Assembly: GCF_009807035.1 (NCBI RefSeq)
Contig: NZ_WUBI01000001.1
Location: forward strand, 1-64,000
From: Paenibacillus dendrobii
GTDB lineage: Bacteria; Bacillota; Bacilli; Paenibacillales; Paenibacillaceae
DNA: 64,000 bases
Reading direction: 5' to 3'
Part shown: piece after piece, positions 9,464-18,435 of the stretch
Layout: each line of letters opens with the position of its first letter
Numbering within the stretch: position 1 is the stretch's first letter
Notes under the pieces: generated by a model
What the model saw: the letters and a program-made list of their open reading frames with translations, nothing else
What the model was told of the DNA's origin: nothing
The model's database searches: none
Made by a program: the position numbers and the translations under genes

Positions 9464-10735
9464 ATGAACAAACTTCATCTCAATATCAAAATCCGGCTTA
9501 CAGAGTCTTTTTTCACATCACTCATTACATTCATGTTCTTGCCTTACATGGCCATTTACTATGCTAAATTCTTCAGTGAGACGCTTGCGGGGATTTTAAT
9601 TGTCGTTAACGTTATTGTCGGGTTAGTTGCAAGCCTGTATGGAGGCCAATTGGCAGACAAGTTGGGACGAAAAAAAATCATGCTCTTCTCCGAGGGTCTC
9701 CGGTTTATTTCCTTGGTTGTTTTAATATTCTCTAATTCTCCGTGGCATATATGGCCAAGTCTTACGTTTATCATGATGCTTGTACTTAACATTGGCAGCG
9801 GGCTTGCACTTCCCGCTGCCCAAGCCATGGTTGTAGATGTGAGCACAACAGATAATCGGAAACTGATTTACCGTTTAGAGTATTGGTCTTCCAATATGGC
9901 ATTAGCGGTTGGTGTCGGAATCGGCGGGGTCCTGTTCTCCAGTCATTTTTTTGAATTGCTAATCATAGCGGCTGTGGGGTCCTTGCTCTCCTTTTTTATC
10001 GTGAGATTTTGTATAGAGGAGACTTTCTTTCCAGCGATCCAAGAACGCGTAAAGCTTACCAAGATATTTCCGGATTACAAAATCGTGTTGCGGGATAAGA
10101 TTTTTATGATATATGTGCTGGCTTCTACCCTCGCACTATCGATGGAATTTCAAGTTATGAACTACACCGGAGTAAGGTTATCCAATATTACGGATCATTT
10201 TAGATTATGGGACACAGGCAATATCCACCTATCGGTAGGTGGTGTGGAGTTATTCGGTTTACTGCGGTCAGAGAATGCGATCATCGTCATCCTTTTCTCT
10301 TTGTCAGTTGGAATACTTAGCAAAATAATTAAAGATCGGTGGCTATTAATTTCTGGGATTCTGCTGAATGCGGTAGGATATTACTTTGTAGCCATTGGCA
10401 ATAATGCCTGGCTTCTGTTAATCATGATGGTACCAGCCACGATAGGAGAGCTCATGTTCTACCCCGTCAAACAAGCCTATCTGGCAGATATTGCCCCAGT
10501 GGAAAGTCGAAGTGTCTATATGGCGGTGAACAGTCTTGTAGGCAGAGCCTCTACCATGCTGGGGGGTGCCGCGATTACGATCGGACATTGGTTCCCCTCG
10601 TGGTTAATGGGACTACTGTTCCTTGGGACAGGAATTGTAGCGGCGGGTTTGTTCCTGAGTATCATGAACAGGCTAGAGGGAAGAGCCAGCCAGCTGGCTT
10701 CGACTCCAAACCCTTCGCTCACTCAGCAGCATTGA
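9464..10735 (+). CDS. Major facilitator superfamily transporter, probable product exporter
   Basis: About 423 residues with roughly 11-12 hydrophobic segments. The loop between segments 2 and 3 carries the MFS signature (GGQLADKLGRKKIM, near residues 60-73). I prefer ATG 9464, which has GAGG at 9455-9458, over the in-frame ATG at 9452, which has no ribosome site. It sits 20 bp after the SbnA-like gene, on the same strand and inside the biosynthetic run, so export of, or self-resistance to, the cluster product is the natural guess. The substrate cannot be read from the sequence. Confidence 0.85.
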   Translation: MNKLHLNIKIRLTESFFTSLITFMFLPYMAIYYAKFFSETLAGILIVVNVIVGLVASLYGGQLADKLGRKKIMLFSEGLRFISLVVLIFSNSPWHIWPSLTFIMMLVLNIGSGLALPAAQAMVVDVSTTDNRKLIYRLEYWSSNMALAVGVGIGGVLFSSHFFELLIIAAVGSLLSFFIVRFCIEETFFPAIQERVKLTKIFPDYKIVLRDKIFMIYVLASTLALSMEFQVMNYTGVRLSNITDHFRLWDTGNIHLSVGGVELFGLLRSENAIIVILFSLSVGILSKIIKDRWLLISGILLNAVGYYFVAIGNNAWLLLIMMVPATIGELMFYPVKQAYLADIAPVESRSVYMAVNSLVGRASTMLGGAAITIGHWFPSWLMGLLFLGTGIVAAGLFLSIMNRLEGRASQLASTPNPSLTQQH

Positions 10736-10769
10736 AACGTAAAACTGTCTGAAAAGTGGGGGGATACGA

Positions 10770-11248
10770 ATGAAAAAGGATACGTCCGTCAATTTATTTT
10801 GTATTCCTTATGCCGGAGGTCTTTCTTCGGCATATCGGTCTTGGCAGGAATGTTTAGATCCTGCCATTAAGCTTATCCCCCTAGAGTTAGCGGGAAGAAG
10901 GGGGCGTTTTAGGGAACCGTTACATTCCGATCTTCGGGAGGCTGTATTGGATTTATTTGAAAAAATCCGGCCCCAACTTAACGAGTCACCTTTTGCTATT
11001 TTTGGGCATAGTTTAGGGGCAGTACTCGCCTATGAGCTGTCCAGAATCTTTATGGTCATGATGATCTCCTAGAGAACCGGAGCTTTTTGAATGAATGGGA
11101 ATCATATACACGCTACGATTACAGAATGAAAGGGTTCCTTGGCGGACATTTCTTTATTACGGAAAATCCTGCTGATGTCGTTCGTTGGATCAATGAGACG
11201 ATAACACAAGGTGAGCTACTGCAGGATGACAAGAACATTAGCGTTTGA
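10770..11248 (+). pseudogene. Type II thioesterase remnant, internal deletion plus frame change
   Basis: The first 90 residues are a clear type II (editing) thioesterase N-terminus: FCIPYAGG, ELAGRRGRF and the nucleophile elbow GHSLGAVLAYELSR. The frame then ends at 11072. In another frame from about 11052 to 11248 the family's C-terminus continues, including a GHDDLL stretch where the catalytic Asp lies and GGHFFI with the catalytic His. Family members are about 230-250 residues long, so about 100 residues between the elbow and the Asp region are missing. A deletion with a frame change explains this. The enzyme normally removes misprimed or stalled acyl groups from NRPS/PKS carrier domains; this copy cannot be functional as written. 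It starts with a good GGGGG-type site 12 bp upstream. Confidence 0.88.
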
Positions 11249-11272
11249 AAGCCGCATCGTTGCGGCTTTTTT
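11248..11272 (+). terminator. Rho-independent terminator closing the NRPS/PKS run
   Basis: AAAGCCGCA / TGCGGCTTT stem with a TCGT loop, followed directly by T residues. It begins at the stop of the thioesterase remnant. Confidence 0.85.
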
Positions 11273-11494
11273 GGTTTAAAGTACCTATTTATGTAAAAGA
11301 CAAGAACCTGGTCCAACTTGATTTGGTTAAAAATCAGGACATCAATGACGAGATCATATAGGCTTATTCCGGCAGCGAAAGCAGCAAATTACTCCTCCAA
11401 GCTTCAGGTTTTACTATGTCCCCTCCCTGAAACGCTAGGCGATGACAAGTCAGATACAAACCTCATGGTAATTGTAACGAAGAAGTCCATTTAT
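11273..11494. other. Gene-free stretch after the biosynthetic cluster; possible decayed coding sequence
   Basis: No intact gene. Plus-strand reading gives short protein-like pieces in shifting frames (for example one ending TNLMVIVTKKSIYNIP near 11506), which may be a decayed gene. I could not recognise a family, so this is only a suggestion. Confidence 0.3.
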
Positions 11495-11532
11495 AATATT
11501 CCTTGACGAGAATATTCCTTATTGGGTATATT
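11495..11532 (+). promoter_or_regulatory. Probable promoter with direct repeats upstream of the ArsR gene
   Basis: TTGACG (11503-11508), 18-bp spacer, TATATT (11527-11532). The 10-mer AATATTCCTT occurs at 11495-11504 and 11511-11520, overlapping the -35 box and filling the spacer. That is a plausible binding site for the downstream ArsR-type repressor. Confidence 0.55.
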
Positions 11533-11614
11533 ATTTTCATCAGGATGGAAGTTATCCTAAATATAGGAGGGGAATAAACGAGAAACCATTAAATACAGAG
11601 GTGACCATCATGTC

Positions 11615-11953
11615 ATGAAGAACTCCGGAATGGACATAACGACGCTGAGCGCATTAGCTGAAACGAATCGTATGAATATCGTTCAACTGTTGCGCGACGG
11701 TCCTCTGTCCGTGGGAGAAATCGCCGATCGGCTGGGTCTTCGCCAACCACAAGCGTCGAAGCATTTGAAAGTACTTAGCGATAGCGGGATTGTGGAAGTT
11801 CGAATCGATGCGAACCGTCGGATCTACACACTCCGGTCTGAGCCATTCCAAGCGATGGATATCTGGCTGCAGTCCTTCCGGCACATGACGGAAGAACGAT
11901 TGGATAACTTGGACCATTACCTGCGGGAACTACAGAACAAGGAAAAACCATAA
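11615..11953 (+). CDS. ArsR-family winged-helix transcriptional regulator
   Basis: 112 residues. The helix-turn-helix is clear (LSVGEIADRLGLRQPQASKHL, about residues 30-50), followed by a wing (VEVRIDANRRIYTL). No paired metal-binding cysteines are visible, so it is probably not a metal sensor. It belongs to the ArsR type commonly paired with an SRPBCC/AHSA1 protein, and such a gene follows 28 bp downstream. The start is odd: GAGGTG at 11598-11603 is ideally spaced from an ATG at 11610, but that reading is only Met-Ser-stop, and its stop overlaps the ATG at 11615 used here. Confidence 0.88.
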   Translation: MKNSGMDITTLSALAETNRMNIVQLLRDGPLSVGEIADRLGLRQPQASKHLKVLSDSGIVEVRIDANRRIYTLRSEPFQAMDIWLQSFRHMTEERLDNLDHYLRELQNKEKP

Positions 11954-11981
11954 CATCATTTCATTAGGAGGAGTAATAACA

Positions 11982-12497
11982 ATGTCAAACAACGAAATGG
12001 TATCGAACGTAGAGAACGATCGAGTCCTGGTGCTGGAGCGCGTATTTGATGCGCCGCGTGATCTCGTATTCCGGATGTTTAAGGAACCTGAGCATCTCAA
12101 GCGTTGGTGGGGACCAAAAGGCTGGGAGATACCGGTGTGTACCATCGATTTCCGTCCTGGCGGGGTATGGCATTACTGCATGAAGTGTGTTGATCAGAAT
12201 CAGGGTCAATTTTACGGCATGGAATCTTGGGGAAAAGGCATTTATAAGGAAATTGTCGAGCCGGAGACGATTATCTACACCGATTACTTCTCGGATGCCG
12301 AGGGCAATATCAACGAGTCCATGCCAGGGTCCCTAATCACGATAGAATTTATCGATCTGGACGGCAAGACCAAATTGGTAAATCGTTCTGAATATGCGTC
12401 GGCAGAGGCCTTAAAAACCGTCTTGGACATGGGTATGATGCAAGGAATCACCGAAACTTGGAATCGCTTGGGCGAGCTGTTGGAGTCACTTAAGTAA
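11982..12497 (+). CDS. SRPBCC (AHSA1-like) domain protein
   Basis: 171 residues from ATG with AGGAGG about 10 bp upstream. Hallmarks of the AHSA1/START-like fold are the N-terminal FDAPRDLVFRMFKEPEHLKRWWGPKGW and the closing helix (MMQGITETWNRLGELLESL). These proteins form a hydrophobic ligand cavity; the ligand is unknown for this subgroup. It is co-transcribed with the ArsR gene, which probably regulates it. Confidence 0.85.
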   Translation: MSNNEMVSNVENDRVLVLERVFDAPRDLVFRMFKEPEHLKRWWGPKGWEIPVCTIDFRPGGVWHYCMKCVDQNQGQFYGMESWGKGIYKEIVEPETIIYTDYFSDAEGNINESMPGSLITIEFIDLDGKTKLVNRSEYASAEALKTVLDMGMMQGITETWNRLGELLESLK

Positions 12498-12576
12498 AGA
12501 CGACCCCATAAGCTGGCTAGTTTCGGACCAGAACCGGAAAGCATTCCATATGAGGAGGAGAACCTGACCAGCCGAC

Positions 12577-12627
12577 AAAAAGACCAAGATCTTGTCCTCG
12601 ACCCGGGACAAGATCTTGGTCTTTTTT
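12577..12627. terminator. Long perfect terminator hairpin between convergent genes
   Basis: About 21-bp perfect stem (AAGACCAAGATCTTGTCC with its complement) around an 8-nt loop, with A-run on one side and T-run on the other, so it can act in both directions. It follows the SRPBCC gene. Confidence 0.88.
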
Positions 12628-12632
12628 AATAT

Positions 12633-12660
12633 AAAAAAGCCGCCATTTTGGCGGCTTTTA
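12633..12660. terminator. Second terminator hairpin, facing the GGDEF gene
   Basis: AAAAGCCGCC / GGCGGCTTTT stem with an ATTTT loop. It is A- and T-flanked and probably serves the minus-strand gene ending at 12717. Confidence 0.75.
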
Positions 12661-12716
12661 AAGCGACTATGTGCTTGCTCCCCCGACATTTTATGAAGTG
12701 ATTGCCGGGTATAACC

Positions 12717-14372
12717 TTATTTCACTAGACTTGCAATCCGGTTGCGTCCTTCTCTTTTGGCTTGATACAGGACTTGATCGACCGATTGGAACATGTCGTT
12801 CAGCGTATCTTTGGAATTCAGAGGATTGTCCACCGGAAATTGATGAATGGAGAGCAATCCGATGCTGATCGTAATGGATAAGGTTTGTATGCTATGGGGA
12901 ACTCTGATCGCGTTCGATTCGACGGTATTTAGGATTTGTTCAGCCAGTCGGCTGGCTCCCTCCGATGCTGTATCGGGCAAATAGATGATAAACTCTTCAC
13001 CGCCAAAACGGGCTAGAATATCTGACGGACGCAGCGTCTGCCTGATCAAGCTCACCGTGCCGCAAATCACCTCGTCACCGACCATATGCCCGTAATTGTC
13101 GTTGATCAGCTTGAAAAAATCGATATCCAGCAGCAAGATGGAGAAAGGAATTTGATTCTCTATGTTTTTGTTCACTTCATGTTCCAGCTGCTGCGTTAAA
13201 TAATGTCGGTTATAACAGCCTGTCAAGCCATCGGTTACCGCCATTTCCTGAAGTTTTTGGTTGGTCAGATGGAGCTCCTGCTGAATCGTAATAAGGGATT
13301 GGTTCCGCTCCTGTAGAATCTCATTCTGAAGCGACGTCTCATCAATGAGGCGCCGAATCTCGGTCATATCCTGAAACGTGACGATTCGTCCGACTCTTGT
13401 ACCGCTAACCAGGATTGGAGAGACCTGAATTTGGACGTAACAGGGATCATTTTGCAGGTAAAGGATATCTATCTCTGCGCGCTTCATAGGATACTCCAGG
13501 TAAGTGTTAATAAAAATCTCCCACTTCTCTGCGGTCCCTCGTTCCGGAAAAATATTGGATATTTCGAATCGATCGCCGATATTCAGTTTAAGAAACGGCG
13601 CTAGTGTACGGTTGATCTCAACAATTCTCTCATTATCATCAAGCACCAGAATTCCGTTTGAAATCGTATTAATAATATCTTGATGGGCGATGTTCACCAG
13701 ATCAAATACCTTATCCCGATGAATGGCAATAACGAAATAGACCGCGGATAACAAAATGCCAAGCGATGTCAATCCCGGTATAACCTGCTGAGAGAATGGG
13801 AAAACCACGTTCACTAAAATATCCGCGCAGATAAATGCGATCACGACCACAATTCCCCGGAGTACCTGTTTTACCTGTTTTTTGATTCGCGGGGCATTGT
13901 CCGATACCAACGTCTGATAGATAATGTACAACGAAACGATTCCATATCCGATCAGAATGGGAGCCGTAATCCAAAAAATCGGTCCATAAGTCCGCTGGAA
14001 GTAGCCGCCGTTTACAGGCTGAACGAACCAGGAATTCGGATTGATGATGGACGCCAAGGCTCCGATCAATGCCGGTAATGGAATCAGGAGGGATGTTTTC
14101 CTGCTTGGCAGAGAATGGTTTGTTAACAAAAGCGTGAAAAATAACCAGCCGACGGCAAGGAGTCCCATATCCACAAAAGCAAGCAAAACGTAGAAGTATT
14201 GAACTGTTGAATTCTCGGTTGCTTTTATGGCAAACTGACAGAAGGGCCAAAACATCATAAAAAAGTGGAAGATCAAGTAAGCCTTATGCAATTTGGTAAT
14301 CGTAACGGATACAAATACATATACCCATAAAGCAAATAAAAGGATAAATAATACGAAGTCTATCCATGCCAT
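12717..14372 (-). CDS. Membrane-bound diguanylate cyclase (7TM sensor, PAS, GGDEF)
   Basis: About 551 residues if translation starts at the ATG at 14370-14372 (MAWIDFVLF), where the first membrane segment begins. The frame stays open upstream to 14570, but that extension looks non-coding; an AGAGGTG site at 14387-14394 is rather far. The N-terminal 220 residues hold about seven hydrophobic helices, like the histidine-kinase N-terminal 7TM sensor. Next come a PAS-like domain (ISNGILVLDDNERIVEIN onward) and a short coiled coil. The GGDEF domain (VTDGLTGCYNRHYL, DIDFFKLINDNYGH, RFGGEEF) has its catalytic loop intact as GGEEF. It should make cyclic di-GMP from two GTP in response to a membrane or extracellular signal. 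No EAL domain is present. Confidence 0.92.
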   Translation of the reverse strand: MAWIDFVLFILLFALWVYVFVSVTITKLHKAYLIFHFFMMFWPFCQFAIKATENSTVQYFYVLLAFVDMGLLAVGWLFFTLLLTNHSLPSRKTSLLIPLPALIGALASIINPNSWFVQPVNGGYFQRTYGPIFWITAPILIGYGIVSLYIIYQTLVSDNAPRIKKQVKQVLRGIVVVIAFICADILVNVVFPFSQQVIPGLTSLGILLSAVYFVIAIHRDKVFDLVNIAHQDIINTISNGILVLDDNERIVEINRTLAPFLKLNIGDRFEISNIFPERGTAEKWEIFINTYLEYPMKRAEIDILYLQNDPCYVQIQVSPILVSGTRVGRIVTFQDMTEIRRLIDETSLQNEILQERNQSLITIQQELHLTNQKLQEMAVTDGLTGCYNRHYLTQQLEHEVNKNIENQIPFSILLLDIDFFKLINDNYGHMVGDEVICGTVSLIRQTLRPSDILARFGGEEFIIYLPDTASEGASRLAEQILNTVESNAIRVPHSIQTLSITISIGLLSIHQFPVDNPLNSKDTLNDMFQSVDQVLYQAKREGRNRIASLVK

Positions 14373-14683
14373 CACGCTAAATGTACACCTCTTATGTAAA
14401 AGTAGAAACTGACAAGCTAAAGTTAAAATACGGATAATCGGTTTCTTCGTTTCCATGATTTTTTCGGTTCGATACATTATTGCTCTTAGGGCTAGCAAAA
14501 AAATAGGCTGCGTCTTCGTACAGTCGCTTTGGAAATGATTGTTTTCCAAATTTACACATTCATATAGCAAACATACTCTACGTATAGGATGCTTGTAAAG
14601 AAATTAAAAAAGCTATTGTTCTTTTTCAGGTTACATTAGATCCCAAATCGATTGGAATGGATCAATAATAAGGAGGAAATGAA
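14373..14683. other. Divergent intergenic region between GGDEF and phosphotransferase genes
   Basis: No convincing gene. An 8-bp inverted repeat, TTTGGAAA / TTTCCAAA (14528-14550), could be an operator. AAGGAGG near 14672 is the ribosome site of the next gene. Confidence 0.4.
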
Positions 14684-15601
14684 ATGGAACCAACAAATCT
14701 GTGGGATGCAGAATGGGATGTTTCGGAGGAGTTAGCTTCTGCTCTGATTCATGGCCAGTTCCCGCAGCTGGCATCCAAACGGATTAAGAGATTAGATCAT
14801 GGCTGGGATAATACTGTATATCTGGCGGGGAATGAATTTGTTTTTCGTTTTCCGAGGAGGGGAGTCGCTGTTTCATTACTGGAAATGGAGGGCAGGCTGC
14901 TGCCGATGCTTGCGGACAAGATCAATATTCCATATTCAAAACCCGTATTTTATGGAGAGGGCAATGAGGAGTATCCGTCACCTTTTCTGGGCTATACGTA
15001 CTTGCCCGGGAAGTTTCCGCTAGGATTATCGGATGAACAGCGCTGTTTATCCGTAACTGTCCTTGCGCAATTCCTGAAAAGTCTGCATGCATTTCCAATA
15101 CAGGTTGCCGAGCAAAACGGAGCACCGCGTGATCATCGGAATCTTACTGACATCGCATCCCGCAAGGCGAAAATGCTGACGTTCTTGGAGGATCTTAAGC
15201 CTCACCTGCAGGAAGACGAATATTGCCTTATTGAAGACTACATACATCAACTGACGCTTACAGAGGTTCGTTCCCAGGAGGTATTCCTCCACGGTGATCT
15301 TCATTTTAAAAATATGCTGGTGGATGAATTCGGCCACATCGCAGGTATTATTGACTGGGGCGATATGAATATCGGCCATCCGGCATGCGATTTGAGTGTT
15401 GCATACAGTTTCCTGCCGCCAAGTGCGCGGTCAGATTTTTTCAAAGAGTATGGAGAAGTGGACAAGGAGACCCACATTCTTGCACGATTAATAGCCGTAT
15501 ATATACCTATGCTAATCCTTCTGCAAGCTGTAACCGACCGGAATACCGAAATGGCCGAAGAGGCAAAAGGCAATATCAGAAGAGCTCTTGCTGACGAATA
15601 A
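14684..15601 (+). CDS. Aminoglycoside/choline-kinase-like phosphotransferase (APH family)
   Basis: 305 residues. Eukaryotic-kinase-like fold with the catalytic loop HGDLHFKNML (about 206-215; catalytic Asp, then Asn) and the metal-binding IDWGD (about 225). The N-lobe contains HGWDNTVYLAG, a phosphate-binding-loop-like stretch typical of the family. A GGAGG site precedes ATG. The family includes aminoglycoside and macrolide kinases, but also many small-metabolite kinases; nothing here fixes the substrate, so resistance should not be assumed. A DUF4180 gene follows 41 bp downstream. Confidence 0.85.
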   Translation: MEPTNLWDAEWDVSEELASALIHGQFPQLASKRIKRLDHGWDNTVYLAGNEFVFRFPRRGVAVSLLEMEGRLLPMLADKINIPYSKPVFYGEGNEEYPSPFLGYTYLPGKFPLGLSDEQRCLSVTVLAQFLKSLHAFPIQVAEQNGAPRDHRNLTDIASRKAKMLTFLEDLKPHLQEDEYCLIEDYIHQLTLTEVRSQEVFLHGDLHFKNMLVDEFGHIAGIIDWGDMNIGHPACDLSVAYSFLPPSARSDFFKEYGEVDKETHILARLIAVYIPMLILLQAVTDRNTEMAEEAKGNIRRALADE

Positions 15602-15642
15602 TTTTATAGCATTGTTATTTTCATTAAAAGGGGAGTTTTATT

Positions 15643-16011
15643 ATGCACATCATTATAGACCAAAGAGGCAGCTCTAAAGTCGCCGTTATTTCAAGCGAAG
15701 CAATCGTCATCGGGAATTTGAACGACGCATTGGATCTTATGGCCAATGTTCGATACAACGATGTCGACAAAATGCTGCTGCGAAAAGATCAGATCACCGA
15801 AGATTTTTTTGAGCTCAAAACGAGACTGGCAGGCGAAATTCTGCAGAAATACACGAATTATGAGATGAGAATTGCCATTGTAGGTGATTTCAGCGGCTAT
15901 AACAGCAAAAGCCTGAACGACTTCATCTATGAATGCAACCAGGGCAGCAGAGTGTTTTTTAAGAATACAGAAGAAGAGGCGCTGGATGCACTCCATCGTA
16001 TTCACGTCTAA
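15643..16011 (+). CDS. DUF4180-domain protein
   Basis: 122 residues, soluble, no signal peptide. It matches the DUF4180 pattern as I remember it: an N-terminal beta strand, a helix with DALDLMANVRYNDVDKMLL, then LAGEILQKYTNYEMRIAIVGDFS and a C-terminal acidic segment. Function unknown. Start supported by AAGGGGAG upstream; a terminator follows. Confidence 0.8.
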   Translation: MHIIIDQRGSSKVAVISSEAIVIGNLNDALDLMANVRYNDVDKMLLRKDQITEDFFELKTRLAGEILQKYTNYEMRIAIVGDFSGYNSKSLNDFIYECNQGSRVFFKNTEEEALDALHRIHV

Positions 16012-16040
16012 AATTACAGATCAAATTCAACCCGAACAAG

Positions 16041-16072
16041 AAGCCTTCCATTTCAGAATGGGAGGCTTTTTT
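16041..16072 (+). terminator. Terminator after the DUF4180 gene
   Basis: AAGCCTTCCATT stem pairing with AATGGGAGGCTT, then a T run. Confidence 0.8.
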
Positions 16073-16215
16073 CATTGGTAGCACTAAAGGAATGCGGAAA
16101 ACGAACAACAGTAACGCAGATTAAGACAAGCCGATGTCTCACTGGGTTGCTGTGGAGCACGGTGGATCGATAAACATTACATTAATATAATTTTATTTAG
16201 AAATTAAACCAATGA

Positions 16216-16244
16216 TTGACATCACACGCACTAATTTTTATCAT
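16216..16244 (+). promoter_or_regulatory. Sigma-A-type promoter for the aldehyde dehydrogenase operon
   Basis: TTGACA (16216-16221), 17-bp spacer, TATCAT (16239-16244). It lies about 240 bp upstream of the coding start, leaving a long 5' leader. Confidence 0.65.
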
Positions 16245-16300
16245 ATTGGTGAACAGAATTTATGAAAGCGATGCTTGAATCGCGGTATCGTTACATCACG

Positions 16301-16309
16301 GAAAGGAGG
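16301..16309 (+). promoter_or_regulatory. Orphan Shine-Dalgarno-like GAAAGGAGG in the leader (possible mRNA stabiliser)
   Basis: A near-perfect anti-16S match lies about 50 nt after the expected transcription start and about 170 nt before the real start codon. No start codon is well placed after it. It resembles the STAB-SD element described in Bacillus thuringiensis cry3A leaders. Confidence 0.4.
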
Positions 16310-16481
16310 TAACAAGGTCTCTTTATATCTGTTGCAGCTACTGCTTGATCGTCTGTGCCAATGTATATAAGATTGAATTCATCAAAAATGACAGCGCTTT
16401 CTTTTTTTGTGGTTACGTATTCCTTCAATGAACCCAGGCTGATGAGATGACAATATCTTTATTAGAGGAGGCTGTTCTTTT

Positions 16482-18002
16482 ATGGTATATGCTGAACCAG
16501 GACAGAATGGATCGAAAGTAACTTTTAAGAAGCGTTATGAAAATTATATCGGCGGCAAGTGGGTTGCCCCCGTTCAAGGTCAATATTTCGAAAACGTATC
16601 GCCTGTCAACAACAAGGCTTTTTGCGAGGTTCCTCGCTCGACCGCGGATGATATTGAGCTGGCGCTCGATGCCGCACATGAGGCCAAGGGTGCTTGGGGA
16701 CGCACATCCCCCGCTGAACGTGCGGTCATCCTGAACCGGATCGCGGACCGGATTGAAACAAACCTGGAAATGCTCGCAGTCGCGGAGACATGGGACAACG
16801 GTAAGCCGATCCGGGAGACGATGGCAGCGGATTTGCCGCTTGCGGTCGATCATTTCCGTTATTTTGCCGGCTGTATTCGGGCGCAGGAAGGATCGCTCAG
16901 TCAAATTGACGATGACACAGTGGCATATCACTTCCATGAACCTCTTGGGGTCGTCGGCCAGATTATTCCATGGAACTTCCCGCTGCTGATGGCGACATGG
17001 AAGCTGGCTCCGGCGCTTGCGGCAGGCAATTGCGTCGTACTCAAACCGGCAGAGCAGACGCCTGCATCCATCCTGGTTCTGATGGAGCTGATCGAGGATC
17101 TTCTTCCCCCGGGTGTCGTGAATGTTGTGAATGGTTTTGGACTGGAGGCAGGCAAGCCGCTCGCATCGAGCAGCAGGGTGGCCAAAGTCGCTTTCACAGG
17201 AGAGACAACCACGGGCCGCCTGATTATGCAGTATGCCTCACAGAATCTGATTCCGGTAACGCTGGAGCTTGGCGGCAAATCCCCGAATATTTTCTTCGAA
17301 GACATCATGGCCCAGGATGATGCCTTCTTCGATAAAACGCTGGAAGGCTTCACGCTGTTTGCGCTCAATCAGGGTGAGGTTTGTACATGTCCTTCCCGCG
17401 CTCTGATCCAGGAATCGATATACGACGAGTTTATGGAACGGGCCTTGAAGCGCGTTGGGGCCATTAAGCAGGGCAATCCGCTGGACCCATCCACCATGAT
17501 CGGTGCCCAGGTATCGACGGAGCAGATGGAGAAAATCCTTAGCTACATCGACATTGGAAAACAGGAAGGCGCAGAATGCTTGATTGGCGGGGCAAGAGCC
17601 TCCCTTGAAGGAGACTTCTCGGACGGTTATTACATACAGCCGACCGTGTTAAAAGGGCAAAATAACATGAGGATCTTCCAAGAAGAGATCTTCGGACCGG
17701 TTGTTGCCGTAACCACCTTCAGGGACCAGGAGGAGGCGCTTGCGATCGCGAACGATACGCTCTATGGACTTGGTGCCGGTGTATGGACGCGAGATGTGAA
17801 CACGGCTTACCGGGTAGGGCGTCAAATCCAAGCCGGACGCGTATGGACAAATTGCTATCACGCCTATCCTGCGCATGCTGCGTTTGGCGGATACAAATCC
17901 TCCGGCATTGGCCGCGAGAACCATCTGATGATGCTCTCCCATTATCAGCAAACGAAAAACTTGCTCATCAGCTACAGTCCGAACAAACTGGGATTCTTCT
18001 AA
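16482..18002 (+). CDS. NAD(P)-dependent aldehyde dehydrogenase (ExaC/AldB-like)
   Basis: 506 residues, ATG preceded by AGAGGAGG. ALDH-superfamily motifs are intact: the cofactor motif [19 protein letters not shown] (about 168-186), FTGETTTG, the general base in LELGGKSPN (about 268), the catalytic Cys in [11 protein letters not shown] (about 303) and [10 protein letters not shown]. The EVCTCPSR active site and the C-terminal NKLGFF are typical of the AldB/ExaC type that oxidises acetaldehyde and other short aldehydes. It forms an operon with the DUF779 gene 15 bp downstream, a pairing I know from other genomes. Confidence 0.92.
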   Translation: MVYAEPGQNGSKVTFKKRYENYIGGKWVAPVQGQYFENVSPVNNKAFCEVPRSTADDIELALDAAHEAKGAWGRTSPAERAVILNRIADRIETNLEMLAVAETWDNGKPIRETMAADLPLAVDHFRYFAGCIRAQEGSLSQIDDDTVAYHFHEPLGVVGQIIPWNFPLLMATWKLAPALAAGNCVVLKPAEQTPASILVLMELIEDLLPPGVVNVVNGFGLEAGKPLASSSRVAKVAFTGETTTGRLIMQYASQNLIPVTLELGGKSPNIFFEDIMAQDDAFFDKTLEGFTLFALNQGEVCTCPSRALIQESIYDEFMERALKRVGAIKQGNPLDPSTMIGAQVSTEQMEKILSYIDIGKQEGAECLIGGARASLEGDFSDGYYIQPTVLKGQNNMRIFQEEIFGPVVAVTTFRDQEEALAIANDTLYGLGAGVWTRDVNTAYRVGRQIQAGRVWTNCYHAYPAHAAFGGYKSSGIGRENHLMMLSHYQQTKNLLISYSPNKLGFF

Positions 18003-18017
18003 AATGGAGACATCCCT

Positions 18018-18395
18018 ATGAATCAGGAAGACAATGAGGTTCGGAAAGTCATCGCTACGGATGCGGCACTCGAGCTGATCGGGCTGCTGGAATCGAAGCA
18101 TGGTCCGGTGATGTTTCATCAATCGGGAGGCTGCTGCGACGGAAGCTCCCCGATGTGTTTTCCGCTTGGAGAATTCCTTGTCGGGGACAGCGACGTGTTG
18201 ATGGGAGAGATCGGCGAAGCCCCCTTTTACATGAGCAGAGCCCAATACGAATACTGGAAATATACGCAGCTTATCATTGATGTGGTTCCCGGTCGTGGAG
18301 GCATGTTCTCCTTGGAAGGTCCTGAAGGGAAGAGGTTTCTGACACGTTCACGCGTCTTTAGTGAAGAGGAGCTTCAGAGGCTGAATCTGAAATAA
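18018..18395 (+). CDS. DUF779-family protein
   Basis: 125 residues, ATG with GGAG 8 bp upstream. The conserved core HQSGGCCDGSSPMCF (about 35-49) holds three cysteines and ends with VVPGRGGMFSLEGPEGKRFLTRSR. Function unknown, but the gene repeatedly sits next to aldehyde dehydrogenases. The cysteine cluster suggests metal binding or redox work linked to the dehydrogenase; this is inference. Confidence 0.85.
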   Translation: MNQEDNEVRKVIATDAALELIGLLESKHGPVMFHQSGGCCDGSSPMCFPLGEFLVGDSDVLMGEIGEAPFYMSRAQYEYWKYTQLIIDVVPGRGGMFSLEGPEGKRFLTRSRVFSEEELQRLNLK

Positions 18396-18435
18396 TCGTT
18401 GATCCGCGGACGATTCGCGGGATCGGAATACGCGG

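Noticed and set aside
12717..14570. 617-residue version of the GGDEF protein starting at 14570
   Set aside because: The first 66 residues look non-coding and the natural first membrane segment starts at the Met at 14372.
14684..15601. Calling the phosphotransferase an aminoglycoside resistance gene
   Set aside because: Only the general kinase-like motifs are visible; most family members with this level of evidence have other or unknown substrates.
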